From: an uncultured bacterium
GTDB taxonomy: Bacteria; Armatimonadota; UBA5829; DSUL01
Direction of reading: 5' to 3'
Length of the DNA: 10,503 nt
Assembly: GCA_937967775.1 (NCBI GenBank)
Contig: CALCJH010000098.1
Location: forward strand, 1-10,503
Below, one piece after another: positions 1 through 6,136 of this stretch. A program made the position numbers and the translations under genes. Within the stretch, counting starts at the first letter, position 1; each line of letters starts with the position of its first letter. The notes below the pieces were generated by a model, which saw only the letters and a program-made list of their open reading frames with translations, searched no databases and was not told the origin of the DNA.

Positions 1-1
1 C

Positions 2-19
2 CGCAGCCCAAAGGCTGCG
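2..19. other. Perfect 7-bp hairpin at window edge
   Basis: Arms CGCAGCC (2-8) and GGCTGCG (13-19) pair perfectly around a CAAA tetraloop. The hairpin lies 27 bp before the ATG of the first gene. No run of T follows on the plus strand, so it is not a clear intrinsic terminator for an upstream gene. It could be a 5'-UTR stem-loop or the end of a preceding transcript. The base pairing is certain and the role is unknown. Confidence 0.45.
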
Positions 20-46
20 ATTGAGACCGGGAGAGAAAGGGCTGAG

Positions 47-745
47 ATGAACCTCAAGACTGCGACACGGGCAGCGCTGAGCCTGGCGCTGCTCATCCTC
101 GTATGCGAAGCTGCTGTCGCATACAGCATCGTGAACGTTCCCACTGCCAACCAGGCGGCTTTGCGGGAAGTGAACCTTGCCTACTACAGCATGTCTGTGG
201 ACAGGCTGCCGGTCACGCACAAAGACATCATCATCATCTACTCCACGGTGGCGCCCAACTTCGAGGTGGAGTATTTCCACATCAACATCAACAAGGGGGC
301 TCCCTCGCAGAATCTGGTGAACGCCAGCTACCGAATCGTCACCGAGACGCCGCAGATCCCGGATGTGGTGCTGGGCGCGAAGAATATCTTCGAGGATGAT
401 CACTCGCCCAATCCCGATGAGCAGAAGTGCTCCTATTACATCGCCACCGCAAAGACCCTGAACCCGCCGAAGTCGGGAGCGGCCTGGCAGCCCGTGGTGC
501 GTCTGCATGTGAACTACGGCACTCGGGAGCACAGGGGACTGTTCGGTGGTGTCCAGATCGCGGTCACGCCGCAGCTGGGGATCGCGGCAATGAAGTTCTC
601 CAGCTCACCCTATGTGGACACGTTTTTCGGCAACTCGATGGAATATGCCGTCGTTTACTCGCTCGGGAAAGGACGTCCCACGCTGAAGGTGGGCACTCTG
701 GGCCGCCACGAATGGGTGGGACTGGATTACAGCATCTTCTTCTGA
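47..745 (+). CDS. Secreted protein of unknown function, possible outer-membrane beta-barrel
   Basis: I do not recognise the family of this 232-residue protein. The N-terminus is a typical Sec signal peptide: basic start (MNLKTATR), a hydrophobic core over residues 9-19 and a likely cleavage after AVA (23-25). Cys20 is not in a good lipobox, so a lipoprotein is unlikely. The mature part is rich in alternating hydrophobic/polar stretches. The C-terminus WVGLDYSIFF has a terminal Phe with hydrophobic or aromatic residues at -3, -5, -7 and -9, which is the classic beta-signal of BAM-inserted outer-membrane proteins. The start is supported by GAAAGGG at 35-41, five bases before the ATG. The gene stands alone on this strand and converges with the deacetylase gene. 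Export is well supported; the barrel assignment is inference. Confidence 0.75.
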   Translation: MNLKTATRAALSLALLILVCEAAVAYSIVNVPTANQAALREVNLAYYSMSVDRLPVTHKDIIIIYSTVAPNFEVEYFHININKGAPSQNLVNASYRIVTETPQIPDVVLGAKNIFEDDHSPNPDEQKCSYYIATAKTLNPPKSGAAWQPVVRLHVNYGTREHRGLFGGVQIAVTPQLGIAAMKFSSSPYVDTFFGNSMEYAVVYSLGKGRPTLKVGTLGRHEWVGLDYSIFF

Positions 746-764
746 GAGGATCTGGATTCCGGAC

Positions 765-805
765 GGCAGCCCCGGCCTGCAGCTTCCTGCTATCCGGGGG
801 CTACC
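765..805 (+). terminator. Candidate intrinsic terminator after the secreted protein gene
   Basis: GGCAGCCCCGG (765-775) can pair with CCGGGGGCTACC (794-805) with one bulged G and one mismatch, about 20 bases after the stop codon. A mixed pyrimidine tail (GGCTTCCTCGTTT) follows rather than a clean T run. It sits in the 89-bp gap between two convergent genes, where a terminator is expected. This is a weak candidate. Confidence 0.35.
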
Positions 806-834
806 GTGGCTTCCTCGTTTCCGCACTGCCGAAC

Positions 835-1536
835 TCACGGAAGATGACGGGAGGTGGGGCAGCGCCGCCACGCGTGCAGACGCCTGAAGCCCTCAGCATA
901 CTCCACGCCGCAGGCCAGACCCCGGAAGCGTCCCTGCACGCGGATCATGTCCAAAATGTCTATGCCGTCGTGGTCCTTCAGCCATCGGACCTGACTCTCG
1001 TGGCAGCTCATCATGGCGAGCTTATCCTCAATGACTTCCGTGATATCCACATATTCAGTGGGAATGAACGCTGCGCCGGCCAGACTGTCCATATAGTAGA
1101 GCGGCGGGATCCCGTGCGTCCGCTCGTGACCGGTCTGAACGTGGGGCAGGGAGGCCATGAATGAGCTGACGAATACCAGTTCCGAGACGATCCGGTGATC
1201 CAGATGATAGTCGTCAGGGTTGTGCGTGATGACCACATCGGGACGCGCCTGCCGGACCATGTCAATGAACATCATCCGGGTCTCGTGGTCGTGGTAGATG
1301 AACTCATCGTGGATATCCAGCCAGATGAGCTCCGCCCCGCAGAGGGCGGCCGACGCGGATGCCTCTTTTTTGCGAATCTCCTTGAGCTCTTCCGGCGGGA
1401 TCACCATATGTCCCTGCTCGCCGTTGGTGGCCACGCAGATGACCACCTCGTGCCCTTCGCGGGCGTATCGCAACAGGGTTCCGGCGCAAAGGATCTCGAT
1501 ATCATCGGGGTGGGCGCCGACAGCAAGTATTCTCAA
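835..1536 (-). CDS. PIG-L/LmbE-family N-acyl-sugar deacetylase
   Basis: Zn-dependent deacetylase of the PIG-L/LmbE family (relatives MshB, BshB and PIG-L remove acetyl from GlcNAc-type sugars). The N-terminal motif AHPDD (residues 8-12) supplies the zinc-binding His and Asp and the catalytic Asp. The distal metal-site motif is PDVVITHNPDDYHLDH (about 99-114). CHESQVRWL (about 178-186) and GVEYAEGF (about 210-217) near the end are typical of BshB-like members. The length, about 233 residues, is normal. I choose the TTG start at 1536: the strong SD AAAAGGAGG (1546-1554) directly abuts an ATG at 1545, which is too close, but lies 9 bases from the TTG, and the protein then begins MRILAVGAHPDD as family members usually do. 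It is the last gene of the minus-strand operon, 68 bp after the URO-D-like gene. The substrate is unknown; an N-acetylated sugar is the natural inference. Confidence 0.9.
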   Translation of the reverse strand: MRILAVGAHPDDIEILCAGTLLRYAREGHEVVICVATNGEQGHMVIPPEELKEIRKKEASASAALCGAELIWLDIHDEFIYHDHETRMMFIDMVRQARPDVVITHNPDDYHLDHRIVSELVFVSSFMASLPHVQTGHERTHGIPPLYYMDSLAGAAFIPTEYVDITEVIEDKLAMMSCHESQVRWLKDHDGIDILDMIRVQGRFRGLACGVEYAEGFRRLHAWRRCPTSRHLP

Positions 1537-1545
1537 TGTGGCCAT

Positions 1546-1554
1546 CCTCCTTTT
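1546..1554 (-). promoter_or_regulatory. Strong Shine-Dalgarno that decides the deacetylase start
   Basis: AAAAGGAGG on the minus strand touches the ATG at 1543-1545 with zero spacing and is 9 bases from the in-frame TTG at 1534-1536. The spacing favours initiation at TTG. Confidence 0.6.
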
Positions 1555-1604
1555 GATGTTATTGATCCGGTCCGACAGGCAGCGCTGCACCGGCCCGGGT
1601 GATG

Positions 1605-2585
1605 CTAAAAGTAGATCCCTTCCCGCCGCCACATGTCCAGAATCAGCTCGTATCGGGACAGTCGCATTCCGGTATAGATGCAGTTGCTCGTGGAGAAGAT
1701 GTATCCATACCCGGGCATTCCGTGCCGCAGGGCATAGCGGGCGGACTCGATGCACTCCTCGTCCGTCCCTGTGTCCAGCAGTCCGCAGTTCACGTTGCCG
1801 ATCAGGCAGACCCGTTCACCGTAAAGCCGCTTGACTTCCGCGATATCCACTCCGGCTTGAGGATCAAGCGAATGCAGCGCGTGAGGACCGGCTTCTACGA
1901 GCTGATCAACAATGGGCATGATATTCCCGTCGGTGTGCTTGATTGTGTAGAACCCCATCTCCCGGTAGCCCGCTATGAGTTGCTTCAGATACGGCGCCAC
2001 AAACTCCGCGAACTGATCCGGACTTAGAAAAGGGCCAGTGTTCAGGCAGTAGTCAGAACAGAGCGCGAACCCGTCCAGGCAGCCGTGTTCCCGCAGAACC
2101 CGTCCGCGCTCCAGTGCTGCTTCAACCATCCTGGCTGCCTCGTCTTTCATACCCACGGGGTCGTCCGCCATCCGGTAGCTGAACTCCACCATCCGATCGC
2201 CGGACGGGATACCGAAGGTCGCATCTCCGTGGAGCATCAGGAAATATCTCTGCCCGGACCGGTCGCGTATCACGTCCAGAAGCCGCCGCGTTTCATCGAG
2301 GTCGCCGGGGTTCGGATGCACAAAGATCGCATCGTGCTGAAAGCGCTCGGCAGTGGCGATGAAGATGCCCGCGATATCCTCTCGATGGAGCTGGCGCTCC
2401 TTCTCCTCCATCTGGTCCCACTGGTCGTAACCTCGGTGCAGGGGGTGAACCTTCCCGAACGCCTCCATGGTGAGGAAAAAGACCAGCTCGAAATGGGGTA
2501 CGCGCCCCTTGATAGGCCTGCGCTCCAGCGCGGCAATGAAGCGTTCACGCGGCATCAGTTCCTGCCTGGCCGTTATGTCCTGCAT
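1605..2585 (-). CDS. Uroporphyrinogen decarboxylase (URO-D/MtaA-fold) family protein
   Basis: A 326-residue member of the URO-D superfamily (TIM-barrel uroporphyrinogen decarboxylases and corrinoid methyltransferases such as MtaA/MtbA). Hallmarks are the N-terminal MPRERFIAALERR segment (11-23), SPDQFAEFVAPYLKQL (188-203), HTDGN (217-221), HSLDPQAGVDI (238-248) and GNVNCG (263-268). MtaA/MtbA-type methyltransferases carry a zinc-binding His-x-Cys at the HTDGN position. Here the Cys is Asp, so the classic thiolate zinc site looks incomplete, although Cys267 remains. A heme-biosynthetic role is unlikely given the neighbours (sugar kinase, SIS proteins, deacetylase). It resembles the uncharacterised URO-D-like proteins found in sugar catabolic clusters. 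The start ATG has AAGGAG (2595-2600) nine bases upstream. It follows the SIS gene by 31 bp. The fold is secure; the reaction is unknown. Confidence 0.88.
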   Translation of the reverse strand: MQDITARQELMPRERFIAALERRPIKGRVPHFELVFFLTMEAFGKVHPLHRGYDQWDQMEEKERQLHREDIAGIFIATAERFQHDAIFVHPNPGDLDETRRLLDVIRDRSGQRYFLMLHGDATFGIPSGDRMVEFSYRMADDPVGMKDEAARMVEAALERGRVLREHGCLDGFALCSDYCLNTGPFLSPDQFAEFVAPYLKQLIAGYREMGFYTIKHTDGNIMPIVDQLVEAGPHALHSLDPQAGVDIAEVKRLYGERVCLIGNVNCGLLDTGTDEECIESARYALRHGMPGYGYIFSTSNCIYTGMRLSRYELILDMWRREGIYF

Positions 2586-2616
2586 TTATTTGATCTCCTT
2601 CATTGCGATGAACGGC

Positions 2617-3354
2617 CTAGAGATAATGGATCCGATCGCGGTATTGCTCTAGCAGACGCGCGTTGTATTCGTCGCCTCCGTCCAGATTGGCGCTCATAAA
2701 GACAGGCGGCTCGATGCCCCTTGCAAGGCAGAGCTCCACCACCTCGACGGTGAGAGCATTGACCAGGGCGATGCCGGTGAGGGACGAAAGGGGACCAATT
2801 CGCTGAGGACACCCGGCAACCTCCACAGCCGCGTCTCCGGCGGGCGCTGCGTTGTCCAGAACCACGTCACACAGGTCCACAAGCTTGAGTCCCGAGGAGT
2901 CGCGGCTTGACACGGCCGACGAATACTCCACAGAGGTCACACCGATGACCTTCATCTGCCGCTCCCGGGCGGCCCGCGCCATGTCCACAACTACCGGGTT
3001 ACGGCCCGAAGTGGAGGCTATGATCAGCAAGTCTCCCGCCGAGGCGGGCGATGAGAGGAGCAGTTCCCGCCCGAATCCGGGGATCCTTTCGAAGCGTGAT
3101 GTCGCAGTCACGGGTCGGACTGAGAGGTTCATTCCGTGTGGATAAATGGGGTTGACCAGCATCAACCCGCCGGTGCGATACACCATCTCCTCCGCAATCA
3201 TGAACGAGTGGCTGGCACCGAATGCGAACAGACTGTTTCCCCCGGCAATTGCGTCTGCGATGATACCGGCGGCCTTCCGAAGATTGTCCGTCTGCCCTGT
3301 CCGTATCTTTTGCAAAGCGGCGGCGGCCGCTTCAAAATAGCTTTCCATCGGCAT
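2617..3354 (-). CDS. SIS-domain phosphosugar-binding protein, UPF0309-like (copy with intact serine loop)
   Basis: A 245-residue single SIS-domain protein similar to the UPF0309 / sugar isomerase domain group, related to MurQ- and GmhA-type phosphosugar enzymes. The first phosphate loop is GASHS (46-50), followed by a helix and TGGL (61-64). The second loop is STSGRNPVVV (114-123), the signature that grips the sugar phosphate. EYSSAVSSRDSSGLKL (143-158) and the C-terminal PPVFMSANLDGG (216-227) are shared with the neighbouring paralog. The start ATG (3352-3354) is preceded by GAAGGG at 3365-3370, ten bases away; an ATG two codons later is also possible. The gene begins 3 bases after the stop of the upstream SIS gene, so translation is probably coupled. 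It likely acts on a phosphorylated (amino)sugar made by the adjacent kinase; the exact reaction is unassigned. Confidence 0.9.
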   Translation of the reverse strand: MPMESYFEAAAAALQKIRTGQTDNLRKAAGIIADAIAGGNSLFAFGASHSFMIAEEMVYRTGGLMLVNPIYPHGMNLSVRPVTATSRFERIPGFGRELLLSSPASAGDLLIIASTSGRNPVVVDMARAARERQMKVIGVTSVEYSSAVSSRDSSGLKLVDLCDVVLDNAAPAGDAAVEVAGCPQRIGPLSSLTGIALVNALTVEVVELCLARGIEPPVFMSANLDGGDEYNARLLEQYRDRIHYL

Positions 3355-3357
3355 AGG

Positions 3358-4095
3358 TCAGTAGCCCTTCTCGTTATAGCGCTGAAGGCACTGCTTGTAA
3401 TAGGCCGGACCCTCAGGACGATTCACACTCATAAAGACTGTCGGCGGGTCGCCTTCTGCCGCCATCTTCTCCATCACCGTCCCCCAGAGCATCCAGCCCA
3501 GGACGGTCATCGCCACGCCGGAGAGAGGAATCGCTTTCACCTCCAGTCCCGGCACGTCCACGCAGGCATCTCCGTAAGGAACGCCGATATCCAGCACAAT
3601 GTGCGCGGCATCGCCCAGCTTCTTACCGGACGGATGTTGGGACTCTACGCGTGAGGAATATTCCGTAGAGACCAAGGCTATGACCGTGACACCCCTCTCA
3701 CGGCACGCCAGGGCCATCTCCACGGCCTGACGGCTCCTGCCAGAGACTGAAGACAGCAACATCACGTCGCCCGCCTTCAGAGGGCTCTGGAAGACAGCGA
3801 GACGAACGCGCACCAGATCGGCGTCAGGGTCAGAGGGACGTTGCTGCTTGATGCAGTCGGGCAGGGGGGCCTGGACGCTCATCGCGAAAGAGAAGCGCTG
3901 CACCGCCGCGAGTCCGCCGGCGCGATTGATGAAATCCCCTTCCGTCCCGTGTCCGATGTTATGGCAAAACACCGCCCTGCCCGACCGGAGCGCCTGGACC
4001 ACCAGATCCGCTGCGCGCTTTACTTGTTCCATCTGAGCGGACCCCAGGAAATCCAGAAGATCCCGCACCCGATCCAGATACTGCAGGGCTACCAT
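3358..4095 (-). CDS. Second SIS-domain protein, paralog with altered first phosphate loop
   Basis: A 245-residue SIS-domain protein, exactly the length of the next gene and clearly its paralog. Shared blocks are INRAGGL versus YRTGGL, S-x-SGR in the second loop (SVSGRS, 116-121), EYSSRVESQHPSGKKL (145-160), P-x-GDA-x-V (173-179) and FMSVN (221-225). At the first loop, residues 46-50, it has NIGHG where the paralog has GASHS, so the serines that normally contact phosphate are missing. I choose ATG 4095 because AAGGAGG (4104-4110) lies 8 bases upstream. A longer frame reaching 4224 would run inside the kinase gene and adds no recognisable domain. The stop of the kinase is 4 bases before this start, so the two are translationally coupled. 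It may form a heteromer with the other SIS protein or act on a different ligand; this is inference. Confidence 0.88.
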   Translation of the reverse strand: MVALQYLDRVRDLLDFLGSAQMEQVKRAADLVVQALRSGRAVFCHNIGHGTEGDFINRAGGLAAVQRFSFAMSVQAPLPDCIKQQRPSDPDADLVRVRLAVFQSPLKAGDVMLLSSVSGRSRQAVEMALACRERGVTVIALVSTEYSSRVESQHPSGKKLGDAAHIVLDIGVPYGDACVDVPGLEVKAIPLSGVAMTVLGWMLWGTVMEKMAAEGDPPTVFMSVNRPEGPAYYKQCLQRYNEKGY

Positions 4096-4099
4096 AGCG

Positions 4100-5146
4100 T
4101 CATCCTCCTTGAGCCGCCTGCGGCCTTGCACGAAAGAGCTCGCCAGCGGTCTCAAGCAATCTGGCGCGCTGCGCTGGATAGTCCCCTCCAGAGATTCGCC
4201 TGAGTATAACCAACGCCGCCCCAATGACCGGTGGGTGCCTGACCTGCACCACCTTCAAAGCCGGCGCGTGCTCCGCCAGAACCGCCTGCAGATGCTCAGC
4301 ATACAGACGCGAGTTTGCTCCCACACCACCTGATAGAGCCGCCGTGCACTGCTTGGCGAGCAGGCCGGCGCTTTCGACGGCGTCCCGGATGGTCTGTGCG
4401 AGATCGGCAGCCGCCGACTGGAGGATCCTGAGTGCGATGGAATCTCCTTTTTCGGCTTCCCGGTCCACGATGCGCGCCAGGGCCGCGATCTCTGCCCGGT
4501 CTCTGCGCTCCAGCGAATAATCCACAAGCCTCCATCCGGACTCCTCCGGCGATTCTCCGGTGCAGGAACGGTAGACCGGCTCGGCCAGTGACGTACGGCG
4601 CCTCTCCGACCACCCGGAACAGGCGGCGGCCCTCATCGCGTCGCGCCCGATCTGATATCCTCCCCCATGGTCGCCCAGCTCGGGACCGAGCCCGTCCAGC
4701 AGCACTTCGCGCCCCTCCGGCGAACGGGCATAGACCAGAGCTCCGGTCCCGGCGATGGCCACTACTCCCCATTCCAGTCCGGCCAACGCCATCGGGCAAT
4801 CCTGCTCGCGCACCGCGTGCCACATTGTCTGAAAGGCCCCGCGCAAGGGCTCGATGGGCGGACCGGGATCGGGCGAAATGTTGTGGTGCAGAAATGCCGG
4901 GCTGAAATCCGCCAGGGCCTGAGAGACCGCACGCTCAAGACTGCGGCGGCTGCGCCCGGAGCCGGTCACCCCGCGGCCACCCTCCGGGTCTTCTATTCCA
5001 CTTCGTCCAGTAGCGAGGGCCGTTCCGTCCGCCTGGCACAGCAGCGCATCACACTTGCTGCCGCCTCTATCCACTGCGAGGATGAACGTGCCAACTTCAG
5101 GATGTGCTTCCATAAACGCCTTGCCCGGCTGTGCCTCCAGCACCAT
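4100..5146 (-). CDS. BadF/BadG/BcrA/BcrD-type ATPase, probable N-acetylhexosamine kinase
   Basis: ASKHA-fold kinase of the BadF/BadG family, which includes N-acetylglucosamine kinases. Numbered from the 5146 ATG (348 residues): phosphate-1 loop LAVDRGGSKCDALL (23-36; usual form DGGGTKT), phosphate-2 loop AIAGTGA (130-136), GPELGDHGGGYQIGRDA (154-170), and adenosine-site LSGGVGAN (271-278). Asp116 in QDCPMALAG aligns by position with the catalytic Asp of human NAGK. The stretch between about 48 and 115 is Gly/Arg/Pro-rich and less like the usual glucokinase-type core, but I find no frameshift. The start is uncertain: the ATG at 5146 has no good SD, while an ATG at 5113 (codon 12) has AAGG five bases upstream and still precedes the first motif. 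It is the first gene of the minus-strand operon and is coupled to the SIS genes, fitting phosphorylation of a sugar that the SIS proteins then process. The substrate is not determined. Confidence 0.85.
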   Translation of the reverse strand: MVLEAQPGKAFMEAHPEVGTFILAVDRGGSKCDALLCQADGTALATGRSGIEDPEGGRGVTGSGRSRRSLERAVSQALADFSPAFLHHNISPDPGPPIEPLRGAFQTMWHAVREQDCPMALAGLEWGVVAIAGTGALVYARSPEGREVLLDGLGPELGDHGGGYQIGRDAMRAAACSGWSERRRTSLAEPVYRSCTGESPEESGWRLVDYSLERRDRAEIAALARIVDREAEKGDSIALRILQSAAADLAQTIRDAVESAGLLAKQCTAALSGGVGANSRLYAEHLQAVLAEHAPALKVVQVRHPPVIGAALVILRRISGGDYPAQRARLLETAGELFRARPQAAQGG

Positions 5147-5284
5147 AATCCGGACCGCTGGAGAGTTCGGCTCCTGGGTACTCCCAGTCCTGCTGTAGTT
5201 TGGCGCAACCGGAAACGCCGTTGTCAGCCGAGAACACGCAAAACCTGAAAACTCCCGGCTTTTTACCGTTACTTCAAAGGCAGC

Positions 5285-5300
5285 GGTGTGTTACAACACC
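5285..5300. promoter_or_regulatory. Imperfect palindrome in the divergent intergenic region (candidate operator)
   Basis: GGTGT (5285-5289) and ACACC (5296-5300) form an inverted repeat around a 6-bp spacer in the 186-bp gap between the kinase and creatininase genes. The geometry (16 bp, dyad) fits a binding site for a dimeric repressor controlling both transcripts. I could not place a convincing -35/-10 pair on either strand; TAAACT at 5303-5308 is a possible -10 for the plus strand but lacks a good -35. No regulator gene lies beside it within the window. Confidence 0.25.
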
Positions 5301-5332
5301 TGTAAACTGAGGCCAGAACCAGCAAGAGGAAT

Positions 5333-6136
5333 GTGAAACCATTGCCCACTGCCAGGATGATGCTTGAGATGACTGTCCGGGATGTCGAGGAAGGTCTGCA
5401 GCAGACGCAAACCATCATAGTCCCGGTCGGCATCCTGGAACAGCACGGCTACCATTTGCCCCTGAGCGTTGATATTCACAACGCTGTGGAGCTTGCGCGG
5501 CGCGCCTCCGAAAGGACCGGCTGCTTTGTGGCACCACCCGTGCACTACAACTTCTCGGGAGGAACGCTGCCCGGCACCATCAACATCAGTCCCCAGGTGT
5601 TCTCCCTGATGCTGATGGACATCCTGCAAAGCCTTGTGATGCAGGGGTTCAGAAGGATCATCCTGCTTCTAGGCCACGCTGGCTCGGAAAGCCAGACCGC
5701 AGCCCGGGACGCAGCCCACCACTTCCAGCGGCTCCGACCGACGGTCCCCGGACTGGTGATCTCCGTCGTGCCGTTCACGGAGCTTTCTCCCACCATCCAG
5801 CAAGCGATGGAGAGGGGCGATTACCACGCGGGATTCTATGAGACCTCCCTGATGCTCTACTTGAAACCCGAGCTGGTGCGGATGGATCTCGCGGCGATGG
5901 ACGATCCTCCGGTAGCGGAGATGATGCGCCGCGACCCGGACGCCTACGCTGCAGCGGAGAAGCGCACGGCCAGTGTCTTCGAAGTGCCTCGGGTGACCCA
6001 GGATCCCCGGATCAGGGTGGGGGTTATGGGGGACTTTAGCGGAGCCAGCGCTGAGGTCGGAGAGATGATCGCGGGCGAGTGTGTGGATGGGCTCGAGACG
6101 ATCATCAGGCAGATGGAGGAGTATAACTGCGAATGA
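5333..6136 (+). CDS. Creatininase-family metal-dependent hydrolase
   Basis: A 267-residue amidohydrolase-like protein of the creatininase family (creatinine amidohydrolase, the F420/riboflavin-pathway amide hydrolase ArfB, MftE-type peptidases). The signature PVGILEQHGYHLPLSVDIH (31-49) gives Glu36, His38 and Asp47 as metal ligands. LGHAGSES (113-120) holds His115 in place of the usual NGHGGN loop, and HAGFYETS (165-172) holds His165 and Glu170. PGTINIS (80-86) is also typical. Thus the dinuclear metal site looks complete while the loop around His115 is divergent. The start is a GTG only 2 bases after AGAGGA (5325-5330); an in-frame TTG at 5342 has better spacing and ATGs at 5357/5360 are alternatives, so the first few residues are uncertain. 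It overlaps the dehydrogenase gene by ATGA, suggesting consecutive steps. Family members open cyclic amides or lactones; the substrate here is unknown. Confidence 0.88.
   Translation: MKPLPTARMMLEMTVRDVEEGLQQTQTIIVPVGILEQHGYHLPLSVDIHNAVELARRASERTGCFVAPPVHYNFSGGTLPGTINISPQVFSLMLMDILQSLVMQGFRRIILLLGHAGSESQTAARDAAHHFQRLRPTVPGLVISVVPFTELSPTIQQAMERGDYHAGFYETSLMLYLKPELVRMDLAAMDDPPVAEMMRRDPDAYAAAEKRTASVFEVPRVTQDPRIRVGVMGDFSGASAEVGEMIAGECVDGLETIIRQMEEYNCE

Noticed and set aside
427..1164. Open frame of 245 codons on the plus strand
   Set aside because: It overlaps the secreted protein gene in another frame and is antisense to the deacetylase. No motif and no ribosome binding site support it.
1579..1588. 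Perfect 10-bp palindrome GCAGCGCTGC between the URO-D-like and deacetylase genes
   Set aside because: Short GC palindromes are expected by chance in this GC-rich sequence, and there is no loop or T tract to suggest a terminator.
1537..1755. N-terminal extension of the deacetylase frame up to 1755
   Set aside because: It runs into the end of the URO-D-like gene, has no domain, and the strong ribosome binding site at 1546-1554 marks the true start.
4096..4224. N-terminal extension of the second SIS protein up to 4224
   Set aside because: It lies inside the kinase gene, lacks homology-like features, and the AAGGAGG at 4104-4110 fits the ATG at 4095.
4800..5000. Frameshift in the kinase gene as the cause of its unusual middle region
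   Set aside because: The other minus-strand frames I read here give no kinase-like sequence, and the main frame keeps a plausible catalytic Asp before the phosphate-2 loop.
5226..5265. AGCCG...CGGCT followed by T run as a terminator or attenuator
   Set aside because: The stem is only 5 bp with a loop of about 25 bases, too weak for an intrinsic terminator.
5147..5332. Sigma-54 or sigma-70 promoters in the divergent gap
   Set aside because: I checked both strands for GG-N10-GC and for -35/-10 pairs with 16-18 bp spacing and found no convincing match.
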